Positions 42,249 through 50,196 of a stretch of 64,000 nt of DNA are shown here, piece after piece; the first letter of the stretch is position 1, and every line of letters starts with the position of its first letter. Under the pieces are notes generated by a model. It was given only the letters and a program-made list of their open reading frames with translations. It did not search any database and was not told where the DNA came from. The position numbers were made by a program, and so were the translations under genes. Origin of the DNA: an uncultured Eubacteriales bacterium (GTDB lineage Bacteria > Bacillota > Clostridia > Christensenellales > Aristaeellaceae); assembly GCA_902778055.1 (NCBI GenBank), contig CACYWL010000005.1:62001-126000 (forward strand). Reading direction: 5' to 3'.

Positions 42249-42254
42249 TATAAT
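42249..42254 (+). promoter_or_regulatory. -10 element for the MATE operon
   Basis: TGTGATATAAT (extended -10; TATAAT at 42249) with CTGGCA about 18 bases upstream, followed by a 130-base leader before the ATG at 42388. Confidence 0.5.
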
Positions 42255-42387
42255 GCAGCCGCCCAATTGGGCATTACAGCAATGATACGATAAGCCTAAG
42301 CATTTGAACATCGGACAAAGATATTCCCAATGCATCCTTGAGATCCATGAAGCACGGATTATCAAATAGAACAAAGGGGAAACTGTC

Positions 42388-43794
42388 TTGGAAACCATCA
42401 ATACGAACCTGAATGTGGAGAACAACGGCCCAAGCGTGAGGGGATCCGTGTTTTACCTAATCGTCCTCATCGCTATCGTCCCGATGATCACGGGGCTGAT
42501 CGGCGACTATTTCAGCACCCGCTTCCTGTCTGAGGAGGAGGTTTCCGTGCTGGGCCTGACCGGATCGATAGACACCCTGTTGACAGCGCTCATTGCGATG
42601 TTCGGCATCGGGGCCCAGGCGGTCTGCTCCAAGGATGTGGGCGCGAGAAACCCCGGCGAGGCATCGCGGAATTATACTTCAATTGCAGCAATGGAGTTGG
42701 CGGTGGTGCTGGTCGTCGCCGTCGTCGTGGCGGTGCTGCGCATGCCCATCGCTGAGTTGATCGGCGCAAACGACGATATCGACCTGAGGCAGCCGGCCTC
42801 TGTCGCCATCCTTGCCTTCGCAATAGGGATGCCGGGCAGCGCGCTGTATTACCTGCTCTCGGTATTGCTGTATCTGGACGAGAAGACGCGCAGACTGGTG
42901 CTTTACGCGACGCTGGCCAACTTCGCGGTCAGCCTTGCAGGGCAGATCGCCGTTACAATTGCAGGACCGACAATGCTGGGCTATCTGACCTGCGGCATCG
43001 CGGGCGATTGGGTCGGCGTGATCTATCTCGTCATTTGCAAGCGCAAGAGGACAATATATTTCCACTTTTTACCAGGAAATTTTTCGATGAAGCGATTTTG
43101 GCGCGTGTTTTCCATCGGCATTCCCGGCGGGCTGGAATACATCTATTACGCCGTGTTTGAGTTTGTCACCTATCTGTTTGTGGTGAATCGCTTTGCCTCC
43201 TATTATCTTGTGGTGTTTGAACTGAAGGAGGACATCGGCGGCATTGCAGAAAACCTGGTCGTTGGCATGTGTATCCTGCTCGTCAATCGGATCGGCCTGG
43301 CGGTGGGAAGCGGCGACAAGGCGCGAATCCGCCGGGAAATCAAGTACTCCTGGCTGGCATGCGTCGGAATTGCCATAGTCTCGGCCATGGGTCTGGCCTT
43401 CCTCTATCCGCAGATGGTGGAGTTGTTCATGGGCGATAACGGCGCGCACACCGCGCAGATCATCTGGCATGCGAAGTATTACCTGATCTGCACCTGCATC
43501 GGCCTGCCATTCTATGTAGCGAACAACCTCTTTACCAGTGTGTACGAGGTGAGGGAATTGCTGAAGCACGCGCACCTGAACTACTTTCTCGAGCAAGTGG
43601 GCTTTGCGCTCATCTATAACGTCGGCCTCGGCTGGCTGATGGGCCCCGTGGGCATCTGGATCGCCTATCCGCTGACGGAGGCGACCACGCTGCTGGTGAA
43701 CTTCATTCTCGTCACCGTTCACAATCATCGCTTCCCAAGAGACTGGATTGACCTGTCCTTTCCGCGGAAGCAAATGGAGGCTGATGAGATATGA
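42388..43794 (+). CDS. MATE-family transporter
   Basis: A 468-residue, 12-helix polytopic protein of the MATE type (Na+ or H+-coupled export of organic compounds). The phrases FSTRFLSEEEVSVLGLTGSIDTLLTALIAMFG and VCSKDVGARN fit the N-lobe of the family. It overlaps the next gene by 4 bases (ATGA). Two adjacent MATE genes suggest a heterodimer or paired function. Substrate unknown. Confidence 0.85.
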   Translation: METINTNLNVENNGPSVRGSVFYLIVLIAIVPMITGLIGDYFSTRFLSEEEVSVLGLTGSIDTLLTALIAMFGIGAQAVCSKDVGARNPGEASRNYTSIAAMELAVVLVVAVVVAVLRMPIAELIGANDDIDLRQPASVAILAFAIGMPGSALYYLLSVLLYLDEKTRRLVLYATLANFAVSLAGQIAVTIAGPTMLGYLTCGIAGDWVGVIYLVICKRKRTIYFHFLPGNFSMKRFWRVFSIGIPGGLEYIYYAVFEFVTYLFVVNRFASYYLVVFELKEDIGGIAENLVVGMCILLVNRIGLAVGSGDKARIRREIKYSWLACVGIAIVSAMGLAFLYPQMVELFMGDNGAHTAQIIWHAKYYLICTCIGLPFYVANNLFTSVYEVRELLKHAHLNYFLEQVGFALIYNVGLGWLMGPVGIWIAYPLTEATTLLVNFILVTVHNHRFPRDWIDLSFPRKQMEADEI

Positions 43795-45566
43795 GCAGCC
43801 GGACACTGGGCATACGCAAGTTTGACCGCATACTCCTCGCCTCCTCCATCGAGATGATCGTCGACATTCTGATCGGGCTGATCGACTCGGCGGTTACAGG
43901 CCACGTCATCGGCATGGCCGGCCTTTCGGCCATGAATGTCATCGCCCCGGCACTCGGCTTCACGGTATTCACTGAGAACCTATTCTCTGTGGGAACCAGC
44001 ATGCTCTACGCAAAGCACACCGGTGAATACCAGCGGGAAGCTTCGGAGCGGGTGTTCGGCATGGGACTGGGGCTCTCCACACTAGTTGGTGTGCTGACGT
44101 TCGGGGCCGTGACTCTGTTTCTTCCGGCGTATCTGGACGCGATGGGTGTGTATGGCCATGTGCGCGAATACATCACGATCTACATGTCGTTCCTGAGGTT
44201 TGAGCTCCTGCTGTCGCCGATCTACGAGGTGCTCAATCTGCTGATCACCACGGACGGCGACGAATTCCTGAGCATGGCCGCGGAAATCGCGCGCCCTCTG
44301 TTGAACATCGCTCTGTCCATCTGGCTCGGCAGGCGCTACGGCATGTCGGGCATCGGCATCGGCACCCTCGTCAGCACTGTCGTTGCATTTACGATCCTGA
44401 CGTTTCACTTTCTCAGCAAGCGCAGCAGCCTGCGGCCCAAACCCTGGTTTTCTTGGGCGGATCTGCGGTCCATGCTGGTCTTCGGGTGGAACGATTCAGC
44501 CATGTTCTTCGTGCTTCCGGCGCTGTTCTTCGTCGTCACCAAATTGGTTGTCCTTCGCTATGGGGAAACCTATTTGCCGGTGCTGACGGTGCTGTACGCG
44601 ATCATTGAGATCACCGGCGTATTTGAAGCGACCGGCGAAGGCATGCGCGCGATCATGCCCATATATATCGGCGACCGAAACAACCTCGCGATACTGCGCC
44701 TGACGAAGCACTCCCGAAGGATCAATCAAATCTTCGGGTTTATGTTCAGCGCCGTGCTGCTCGTCTCCGCCGACTGGATCCCATTGGCCTTTGACATCGA
44801 TGACCCGCAGCTGCTGACCCTGTGCGCCCGCGGCATACGGCTGTACGCGATCGCTTGTCCGGCCCTCTCGGAAATCGCCCTGGTCAATTCTTTCTATCTG
44901 AACACAGGCAGGCCAGGCATTGCTGTGCTGGAAACGCTGCTGGCTCAGCTGATTTGCCCCTTGGTGCTGGTCGTTCCGCTGATCTTCCTGCTGGGCCTGA
45001 ATGGCATCTTCATCGGTTTTGCCGCCTCGGCATACCTTGCGCTGCTGATACTCGGTGTCGTCATCTACAGCCGCTTTGGCAAGGCGTCCTTTCCCTATTG
45101 TCTCGAGGGCAACAATTACCCGATGCTGAACGAGGAGATTGCGCTGGACGATGAATGCGTCATGGCCTTTGTCAATCGCGTGGATGCTTTTCTGCTGAAG
45201 AACGGCGTGCCGAACAAGACCACCGTGCTCGCCGAACTGGCCTGCGAAGAATATCTGCTCTTTACGAAGGATCGAAACAATGGCAAGCAGGTGGAGGCGG
45301 AGTGCTGCGTTCGCATCGAGCCGGACAGCGTCGTATTCTCCATTTGGGATACCGGCGAGGTGTTCGACTTGACGGACGAAAACGCTGTGCCGAACAGTGT
45401 TCGCGCTTACGTCGTGGCATCGCTGATGGAGCGACAGGCAGGCAAAAAGCACATGGTCGCTACCAGCTTTAATCGAAACAGCTTCAGTTTTCCAATCACC
45501 GATATGAACATTTCAGTTTGTCAAAACGCTGGAGTCACTCTCACTACTCCAACAGCCCCTGCCTGA
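43791..45566 (+). CDS. MATE-family transporter with C-terminal ATPase-like (RsbW-type) domain
   Basis: 591 residues. The first 440 form a MATE unit (DSAVTGHVIGMAGLSAMNVIAPALG; ...GVVIYSRFG). The last 140 (DDECVMAFVNRVDAFLLKNGVPNKTTVLAELACEEYLLF ... FSIWDTGEVFDLTD) have the layout of an anti-sigma-type HATPase, with the paired Glu and the D-x-G motif. The N-box Asn is not obvious, so ATP binding is uncertain. The protein at 62186-63961 has the same architecture and the same length. Fusion of an exporter to a kinase-like domain hints at partner-switch control. Confidence 0.82.
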   Translation: MSSRTLGIRKFDRILLASSIEMIVDILIGLIDSAVTGHVIGMAGLSAMNVIAPALGFTVFTENLFSVGTSMLYAKHTGEYQREASERVFGMGLGLSTLVGVLTFGAVTLFLPAYLDAMGVYGHVREYITIYMSFLRFELLLSPIYEVLNLLITTDGDEFLSMAAEIARPLLNIALSIWLGRRYGMSGIGIGTLVSTVVAFTILTFHFLSKRSSLRPKPWFSWADLRSMLVFGWNDSAMFFVLPALFFVVTKLVVLRYGETYLPVLTVLYAIIEITGVFEATGEGMRAIMPIYIGDRNNLAILRLTKHSRRINQIFGFMFSAVLLVSADWIPLAFDIDDPQLLTLCARGIRLYAIACPALSEIALVNSFYLNTGRPGIAVLETLLAQLICPLVLVVPLIFLLGLNGIFIGFAASAYLALLILGVVIYSRFGKASFPYCLEGNNYPMLNEEIALDDECVMAFVNRVDAFLLKNGVPNKTTVLAELACEEYLLFTKDRNNGKQVEAECCVRIEPDSVVFSIWDTGEVFDLTDENAVPNSVRAYVVASLMERQAGKKHMVATSFNRNSFSFPITDMNISVCQNAGVTLTTPTAPA

Positions 45567-45939
45567 TCACCGCACAGACGAGCTCTTTCTTTGTATGGAC
45601 AACTTCTCCGGTATTGGCAATTCTGATTTCAAACGGTTCATCCACGAAATGCATGAGGTGGCCGAGCCTAACCAGGACGTCCTGCTCCATTCCGATTCTC
45701 AAAAGCCACGAAGCGCAATTATCTCCGCAGATGGAAGCGTTGAAGACATGGTGCTGGTCGTGGGCAATCAGGATCAAAGTCTTGGCCCCGCCAGAGAGCC
45801 GGTCAGGGGAAATGGCCCCAAGCACGGGGCTGATGACAAGATGCGGGCTGACGAGCTCCGACCGGTCGATGTCCGCGACCATACGCTTCACCCAATCCTG
45901 CTGCGCGGTGTGCGTGCGATTCCTCGCGACCATGTTCAC
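45544..45939 (-). CDS. Hypothetical protein, perhaps DUF4869-like
   Basis: 131 residues. The core SPVLGAISPDRLSGGAKTLILI, the following NASICGDNCASWLL, and PFEIRIANTGEVV resemble a family of uncharacterised Clostridia proteins that I recall as DUF4869. It overlaps the end of the convergent MATE gene by 23 bases. The N-terminus may be shortened, since no strong ribosome site is seen. Function unknown. Confidence 0.5.
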   Translation of the reverse strand: MNMVARNRTHTAQQDWVKRMVADIDRSELVSPHLVISPVLGAISPDRLSGGAKTLILIAHDQHHVFNASICGDNCASWLLRIGMEQDVLVRLGHLMHFVDEPFEIRIANTGEVVHTKKELVCAVIRQGLLE

Positions 45940-45999
45940 CGTGAATCAGGAACTCAATTTCTCAAAAGTCATTCTGTACAATCTCCGATCAAAAGTTTT

Positions 46000-46068
46000 C
46001 AAACATCCGACCGAAATCGTACCAAACATCCGATTAAATCCATGTCAAACATCCGAGTAATGTCATTG
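46000..46068. repeat. Three 23-bp-spaced repeats (insertion-sequence end?)
   Basis: CAAACATCCGA recurs at 46000, 46023 and 46046, exactly 23 bases apart, with a weaker match one period earlier. Regularly spaced repeats like this are found at the ends of IS21-family elements, where transposase binds. No transposase gene is present, so this would be a single-end relic. The gap 45940-46240 otherwise shows nothing. Confidence 0.5.
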
Positions 46069-46240
46069 ATTATCCGTCAGGCTCTGTGGAGCAATCCATT
46101 GGGCCGCTTTTTTCGCTTTGGAGAAAAATACAATGCTGTATCTTTCACTTCTAATCCTGTTTTTTTATCTTGCAGTGCCTTATCCTATACACGTACCGAA
46201 TGACCGGTACATACGAAACGACAAAACGGAGGAAAGAAAA

Positions 46241-46414
46241 ATGCTGCGTCTGCTTGGTATCCTTACCCTGGGGAACATGATCTTTGGTGGCCATCGCTGC
46301 CATTGCTATCATCACCGCCATGGCAGCTTCCTGGGCAGAAGCCTTCTGCTCGGAACGCTGCTCGGACTGTTCATGAGCCGTGCGAATCAGAATCGCACCG
46401 AGGAGGAGGATTAA
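46241..46414 (+). CDS. Small membrane protein with Cys/His-rich loop
   Basis: 57 residues from the ATG at 46241 (GGAGGAAAG upstream). Two short hydrophobic segments flank HRCHCYHHRHG, which could bind a metal. The tail is polar (NQNRTEEED). The next small gene follows after two bases, so they are probably co-translated. No family is recognised. Confidence 0.6.
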   Translation: MLRLLGILTLGNMIFGGHRCHCYHHRHGSFLGRSLLLGTLLGLFMSRANQNRTEEED

Positions 46415-46416
46415 CA

Positions 46417-46593
46417 GTGTTCGACATGAATAAAAGTACTGAACGCCGTCAGGTATTGAGCGTGCTTGGAATTATTTTTGCGCTCTCCTGCATCCCGACT
46501 TTACTGGTACTGTTCTCTCATGTAGCCGGGAGGTTGTTCCCCAGCATTCTAATCGGCATCGCCCTGTACTTTGTTTTTCTGCGGAAGAATTAA
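46417..46593 (+). CDS. Small two-helix membrane protein
   Basis: 58 residues from the GTG at 46417, chosen because AGGAGGAGGA lies 6-7 bases upstream (ATG at 46426 is the alternative). Two hydrophobic helices (VLGIIFALSCIPTLLVLF; LFPSILIGIALYFVFL). Partner of the preceding gene; function unknown. Confidence 0.6.
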   Translation: MFDMNKSTERRQVLSVLGIIFALSCIPTLLVLFSHVAGRLFPSILIGIALYFVFLRKN

Positions 46594-46636
46594 TCAGCAC
46601 CCGCAATAACAGAAACGGGAATAGGCTTTCATATAT

Positions 46637-46670
46637 GGAGCAGGAGTCAGTCTCCTGCTCCGCCTTTTTG
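46637..46670 (+). terminator. Terminator of the small membrane gene pair
   Basis: GGAGCAGGAG-TCAGT-CTCCTGCTCC followed by GCCTTTTTG. Confidence 0.88.
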
Positions 46671-46887
46671 TTTCAAGAGATACTTGTCGCTCTTGAAGCG
46701 AGCGATTATTATATAACTTCGATTTCCTGACGTTGCAGGGGAAGTATGACGAAAAGGAATTGAAGGATGCATTGCTGGCGAATACAGAAAAGTTTCTAAA
46801 AGAAGCGATAATCTGTTAGGAGAAATCCCCGTCGCTGATGGGATGCAGTAAAGGTTCATATGAATGCTTATTTTTCTCGGATTTATA

Positions 46888-46949
46888 TTGACATATGATA
46901 ATATATGCTTTATTTTATAACTGTATTAGATATTATTTCGTAAATAATA
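46888..46949 (+). promoter_or_regulatory. Promoter and palindromic operator of the GGDEF gene
   Basis: TTGACA (46888), 17-base spacer, TATTTT (46911). Just downstream, TATTATTT-CGT-AAATAATA (46931-46949) is a perfect palindrome in the early transcribed region, where a repressor could act. The gene product itself ends in a possible DNA-binding domain. Confidence 0.7.
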
Positions 46950-46976
46950 TCGCTGAATAATATCAAGGAGGAGAGA

Positions 46977-47699
46977 ATGATGCCGAAACGTGTTGAAAAG
47001 GAAGAAAGCCTGCGCCCCATTACCGTTGAAGATCACAAAGCGCTGGCGGGACTGCAGCTTCAGAAGAAGCAGACCGCAGTGGATGATGCACTGGGATTTC
47101 CGGATGGAAATCAGTTTGAAGCGGTGCTGGACGAGCTGCTGAAGAGCGATGCGGAGGCGAATGGCGAGGTGATCGCCATCGCGCTGATCGATCTGGATAG
47201 CTTTGACCACATTAATAAGGACTTTGGCCGCGAGGAAGGAGACCGGATGATTATTGCTGCCGGGCGCTATATCCAGGATACGGTTCCGAAGGAAGCGACC
47301 GTATTCCGCATTGGCGGGGATGAATTCGGCCTGATTTTCAGAGGCACCATGGAACGGGAAGAGATTTTTCTGCTGCTCAATGATCTGAAGAACAACTATC
47401 CGGTAACAGCTCCGGACGGAGTCCGTCAGACGTTGACCATCGGAATGGCCACCGCCTTTGAGGATGCTTCCCGCTGCCCGGAGCTGATCCGGAAAGCGGA
47501 CAGCGCGCTATACCGTGCGAAGCTGAGCGGGCGGAACAGGATTGCCATGGCCCGTGAAGAAAAGATGGTGCCTAAAACCAGTCACTATACGCAGGATCAG
47601 CTTCAGCGTCTGGCTAAGCTGGCAAAACGTGAGGGCGTCGGAGAAGCCATCCTGCTGCGGGAGGCAATGGATATGCTTCTGAAAAAATACGATATTTGA
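46977..47699 (+). CDS. GGDEF protein with C-terminal ribbon-helix-helix-like domain
   Basis: 240 residues. Residues about 35-195 are a diguanylate cyclase domain with an intact active site (RIGGDEFGLIF, about 111) and substrate residues (IDLDSFDHINKDFGREEGD). The last 45 residues (HYTQDQLQRLAKLAKREG and on to LLREAMDMLLKKY) have the pattern of a CopG/RHH DNA-binding domain. No membrane segment or sensor is seen. The upstream palindrome suggests autoregulation. A cyclase joined directly to RHH would be uncommon; the RHH call rests on pattern only. The start is the ATG at 46977 after AAGGAGGAG. Confidence 0.82.
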   Translation: MMPKRVEKEESLRPITVEDHKALAGLQLQKKQTAVDDALGFPDGNQFEAVLDELLKSDAEANGEVIAIALIDLDSFDHINKDFGREEGDRMIIAAGRYIQDTVPKEATVFRIGGDEFGLIFRGTMEREEIFLLLNDLKNNYPVTAPDGVRQTLTIGMATAFEDASRCPELIRKADSALYRAKLSGRNRIAMAREEKMVPKTSHYTQDQLQRLAKLAKREGVGEAILLREAMDMLLKKYDI

Positions 47700-47756
47700 G
47701 AGCTGTATTTCAGTCCAAAGAAGTTCGATACTTTCGTAAACGGCTCCGCGAAGAAC

Positions 47757-47785
47757 CCGAGAGAGAAAACTCCCGGGTTTTTCTT
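47757..47785 (+). terminator. Terminator identical to that of tRNA-Ala
   Basis: GAACCCGAGAGAGAAA-CTCCCGGGTTTTTC matches the terminators at 12036 and 42006. The bases before it, GGCTCCGCGAAGAACCC, resemble the tRNA end GCTCCACGCAGAACCC, so this could be a decayed fifth att copy. The following 47786-48009 holds a doubled ACTGTTTATAGA (47832 and 47846) and no gene. Confidence 0.75.
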
Positions 47786-48009
47786 TGCAATGACACTGTC
47801 TTCGTTTGACGACCGTGTGACTTTTGGATAAACTGTTTATAGAATACTGTTTATAGATTGAATGAAAGTAGTCACAGGATAGTACAGATCAGGGAATGGG
47901 AGAACAGTCAGAAGACCGGAGCATTGCCCGGACGTTTTTTGATGGTTCTCCTTCGCAGGATTGTCCACGGATTCAACGATAAGAATACAAATCATGGGAG
48001 GCGCCTTGT

Positions 48010-49641
48010 ATGAGCAGCCAGACAATTCTGATATCCGTATACTCCCGTCCGGTGGATCATGATGCTTATCCGGCGGGGCTTGCCAACGCCGTACACCTGG
48101 CATATCAGGGCTCCGACGGGAAAAGGCAGCCGCTGAACCGGAACTATGGCGTGCTGTTTCCCAGGGGATACATTTCAGATGAAGACACGATCGTACCCCT
48201 TGGTGTCATTCTGCCCTCCATCTTCGCGATGGAGGACGGGTACATCGGCATACTGGGCCATCTGGTGTACGAGAGCGGGGAACCGGCTCCGCGTCCGGAG
48301 GGCGACTGCTTCCTGTGGAAAACCAGGGATCTGATTCGATTCGAAGAGATCGGTCCGGTAGATGGGAGCGATTATCCGGCCGCCGACACGCTGGCTGTGG
48401 ACGAAGCCGTCGCTGAAGCAGCCATCGTATACTGGAGTCCGATCCGGCAGGAGAAGGTGATCTTACCGGAAGAGGTCACGGTGAACGGGCCTTCTGACCT
48501 CGAGCGTGTTTCCGCGGAGGTGGTTTACAGCGACGGCTCCCGGGCGGTCAAAACCGTCCGGTGGGACATCGGCTCGGTGGACTTCAGCGTCCCCGGTGTA
48601 CAGGAAATCAGTGGCATCATCCGCAGACAGGCCTTTCCTTTTCCGCTGGCCAGAGGATACGGCGACCCGGTCATTTTCCGTTGGGAGGGCAAGTGGCACT
48701 TTCTGGGCACCAATGACAACCTGGACGACATCGGGTTATACATCCGCGAGTCAGACACAGTGGAGGGTCTGTTTGCACCGGGGATCGAGGAGCACCTGAT
48801 CCTGCCCTTCGATCCCGCCCGGGGCTTTGAACAGACCTTCTGGGCCCCGGAGTGGCACCTGATTGGCGGGGAGGCATACATTCTCTTCGCAGTCAGCGGA
48901 CACACATGGGGTCCCCAGTGTCACATGATGCGGCTGAAAAAAGGCGGCAGCGTGATCAGCGCCGAGGACTGGGAAAGCCCGGTTCCCGTAGAGCGCATGG
49001 ACGGCAGCCCGCTTGCCTCCGACGGCATCACCCTGGACATGACCTTCATTCGCGCAGAGAGCGGCTCTTATGTGACCTGGTCCTATCGGCGTCACATCGG
49101 CACTCCTAAGGATACCGGTTCCATGCTGTACATCGCGACTGTCGACGAAAAAAGGCCCTGGCGGCTGACCTGCGAACCGGTACTGCTCACCCGTCCCCTG
49201 TATGGCTGGGAAAACGTGGACGGGACCATCAATAATGAAGGCCCCCATGCCCTGGTGAAGGACGGAAGGGTATACCTGGCCTACTCCGGAGGGTCAGCCA
49301 ATGCCTACACCTATGCGCTGGGTCTTATGACCGCGAGCAGCGCAGATGACCTGACACGGCTTTCCAGCTGGGAAAAGAGCATCCCGCCGGTATTGTCTTT
49401 TTATTCCGTAAAGGGCCAGTACGGCCCCGGCCACCATTCCTTCTATCGGAACGAATGGGGCGAGTGGTTGATCGCCTATCACGGCGAAACCGGGCTGCAT
49501 GAGCACCTTCGATGCGACGGCATTCGCCGGGTGCACTTCCGTTCCGACGGTATGCCCTATCTGCAGATGAGTGCGGAGGAGGACCTGCCGGAGGCTGCCC
49601 GTTCTGTCCGTCTGCGCGTGCGCGTACGAAATGCTGACTAA
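48010..49641 (+). CDS. GH43-family glycoside hydrolase
   Basis: 543 residues, no signal peptide, so probably cytosolic. The five-bladed propeller signature residues are seen: YGDPVIFRWEGKWHFLGTND (catalytic base Asp, about 218), QTFWAPEWHLIGGEAY (about 275) and NEGPHALVKDGRVYL (proton-donor Glu, about 410). Such enzymes release arabinose or xylose from plant glycans. About 190 N-terminal residues precede the catalytic signature and include a possible beta domain. It may work with GH127 on imported arabino-oligosaccharides. Subfamily not determined. Confidence 0.85.
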   Translation: MSSQTILISVYSRPVDHDAYPAGLANAVHLAYQGSDGKRQPLNRNYGVLFPRGYISDEDTIVPLGVILPSIFAMEDGYIGILGHLVYESGEPAPRPEGDCFLWKTRDLIRFEEIGPVDGSDYPAADTLAVDEAVAEAAIVYWSPIRQEKVILPEEVTVNGPSDLERVSAEVVYSDGSRAVKTVRWDIGSVDFSVPGVQEISGIIRRQAFPFPLARGYGDPVIFRWEGKWHFLGTNDNLDDIGLYIRESDTVEGLFAPGIEEHLILPFDPARGFEQTFWAPEWHLIGGEAYILFAVSGHTWGPQCHMMRLKKGGSVISAEDWESPVPVERMDGSPLASDGITLDMTFIRAESGSYVTWSYRRHIGTPKDTGSMLYIATVDEKRPWRLTCEPVLLTRPLYGWENVDGTINNEGPHALVKDGRVYLAYSGGSANAYTYALGLMTASSADDLTRLSSWEKSIPPVLSFYSVKGQYGPGHHSFYRNEWGEWLIAYHGETGLHEHLRCDGIRRVHFRSDGMPYLQMSAEEDLPEAARSVRLRVRVRNAD

Positions 49642-49712
49642 ACCGGACGCCTTTCTTTGCCGCTTCTTCGATTCCGTTCTTCATACAATTGAAATGAATC
49701 GCTTCGCCGGAT

Positions 49713-49898
49713 TTACTTTGTGAGGTCATTCAGATCAAGCACGACCTCCGACAGCATGTTTGCACCATAGGCAAAGAGGCCGGAGGGCGCCGGAAGCCTC
49801 ATAATCTGCGTGAAGCCTTCCCTGGATGCGATTCGGACCGCCCAGTCCATATGATAATTGCTGCTGATCATCACGACAGGTTCATCCTTCGAAACCAT
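49713..49898 (-). pseudogene. YdcF/SanA (DUF218) C-terminal fragment
   Basis: 61 codons reading VVMISSNYHMDWAVRIASREGF and then LPAPSG...YGANMLSEVVLDLNDLTK, the C-terminal end of a DUF218 protein. The missing N-terminal part is replaced by the dispersed-repeat hairpin at 49911. It has no credible start site. It is non-functional. Confidence 0.65.
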
Positions 49899-49910
49899 CC
49901 CGGCAAAAGG

Positions 49911-49953
49911 CAGGGGGACGGTTCTTTCGTCTTACCGGTCCCCCTGTTTTTTT
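49911..49953 (+). repeat. Dispersed repeat forming a hairpin with T run
   Basis: CAGGGGGACGG...TTCTTTCGTCTTA...CCGGTCCCCCTG followed by seven T. It is a copy of the GGGGACGGTTCTTTCGTCTT repeat (also 4333) arranged as a stem-loop, and would act as a plus-strand terminator. Genes on both sides are truncated at it. Confidence 0.7.
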
Positions 49954-49957
49954 GCTG

Positions 49958-50173
49958 TCACCGGGCGTCGTACCAGGCCTCCGCATCCGGGCGGAACTGC
50001 GCCAGGGTGCCGACGGTAGCGGTATATTCGATTTCCTGTCCCTGAATCGTCGCCGTCAGCCGGGTCTCCGACAGCCGGTCCTCCCGGCTCACGGCGGTCT
50101 CCTCCGCGGCCGAAAGGCCTGCCAGGGAAACCAGCATGCACAGGCTCAGCAAAACCGAAATAATTTTTCTCAT
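49958..50173 (-). pseudogene. Truncated secreted protein
   Basis: 71 residues from the ATG at 50173: a signal peptide (KIISVLLSLCMLVSLAGLSAA) followed by SETRLTATIQGQEIEYTATVGTL and an early stop. The mature start resembles the opening of exported S10-type serine carboxypeptidases, a weak resemblance. It ends beside the repeat hairpin, so the rest was probably deleted. Confidence 0.5.
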
Positions 50174-50196
50174 TTCCTTTTTCTCTTTCCATATTC

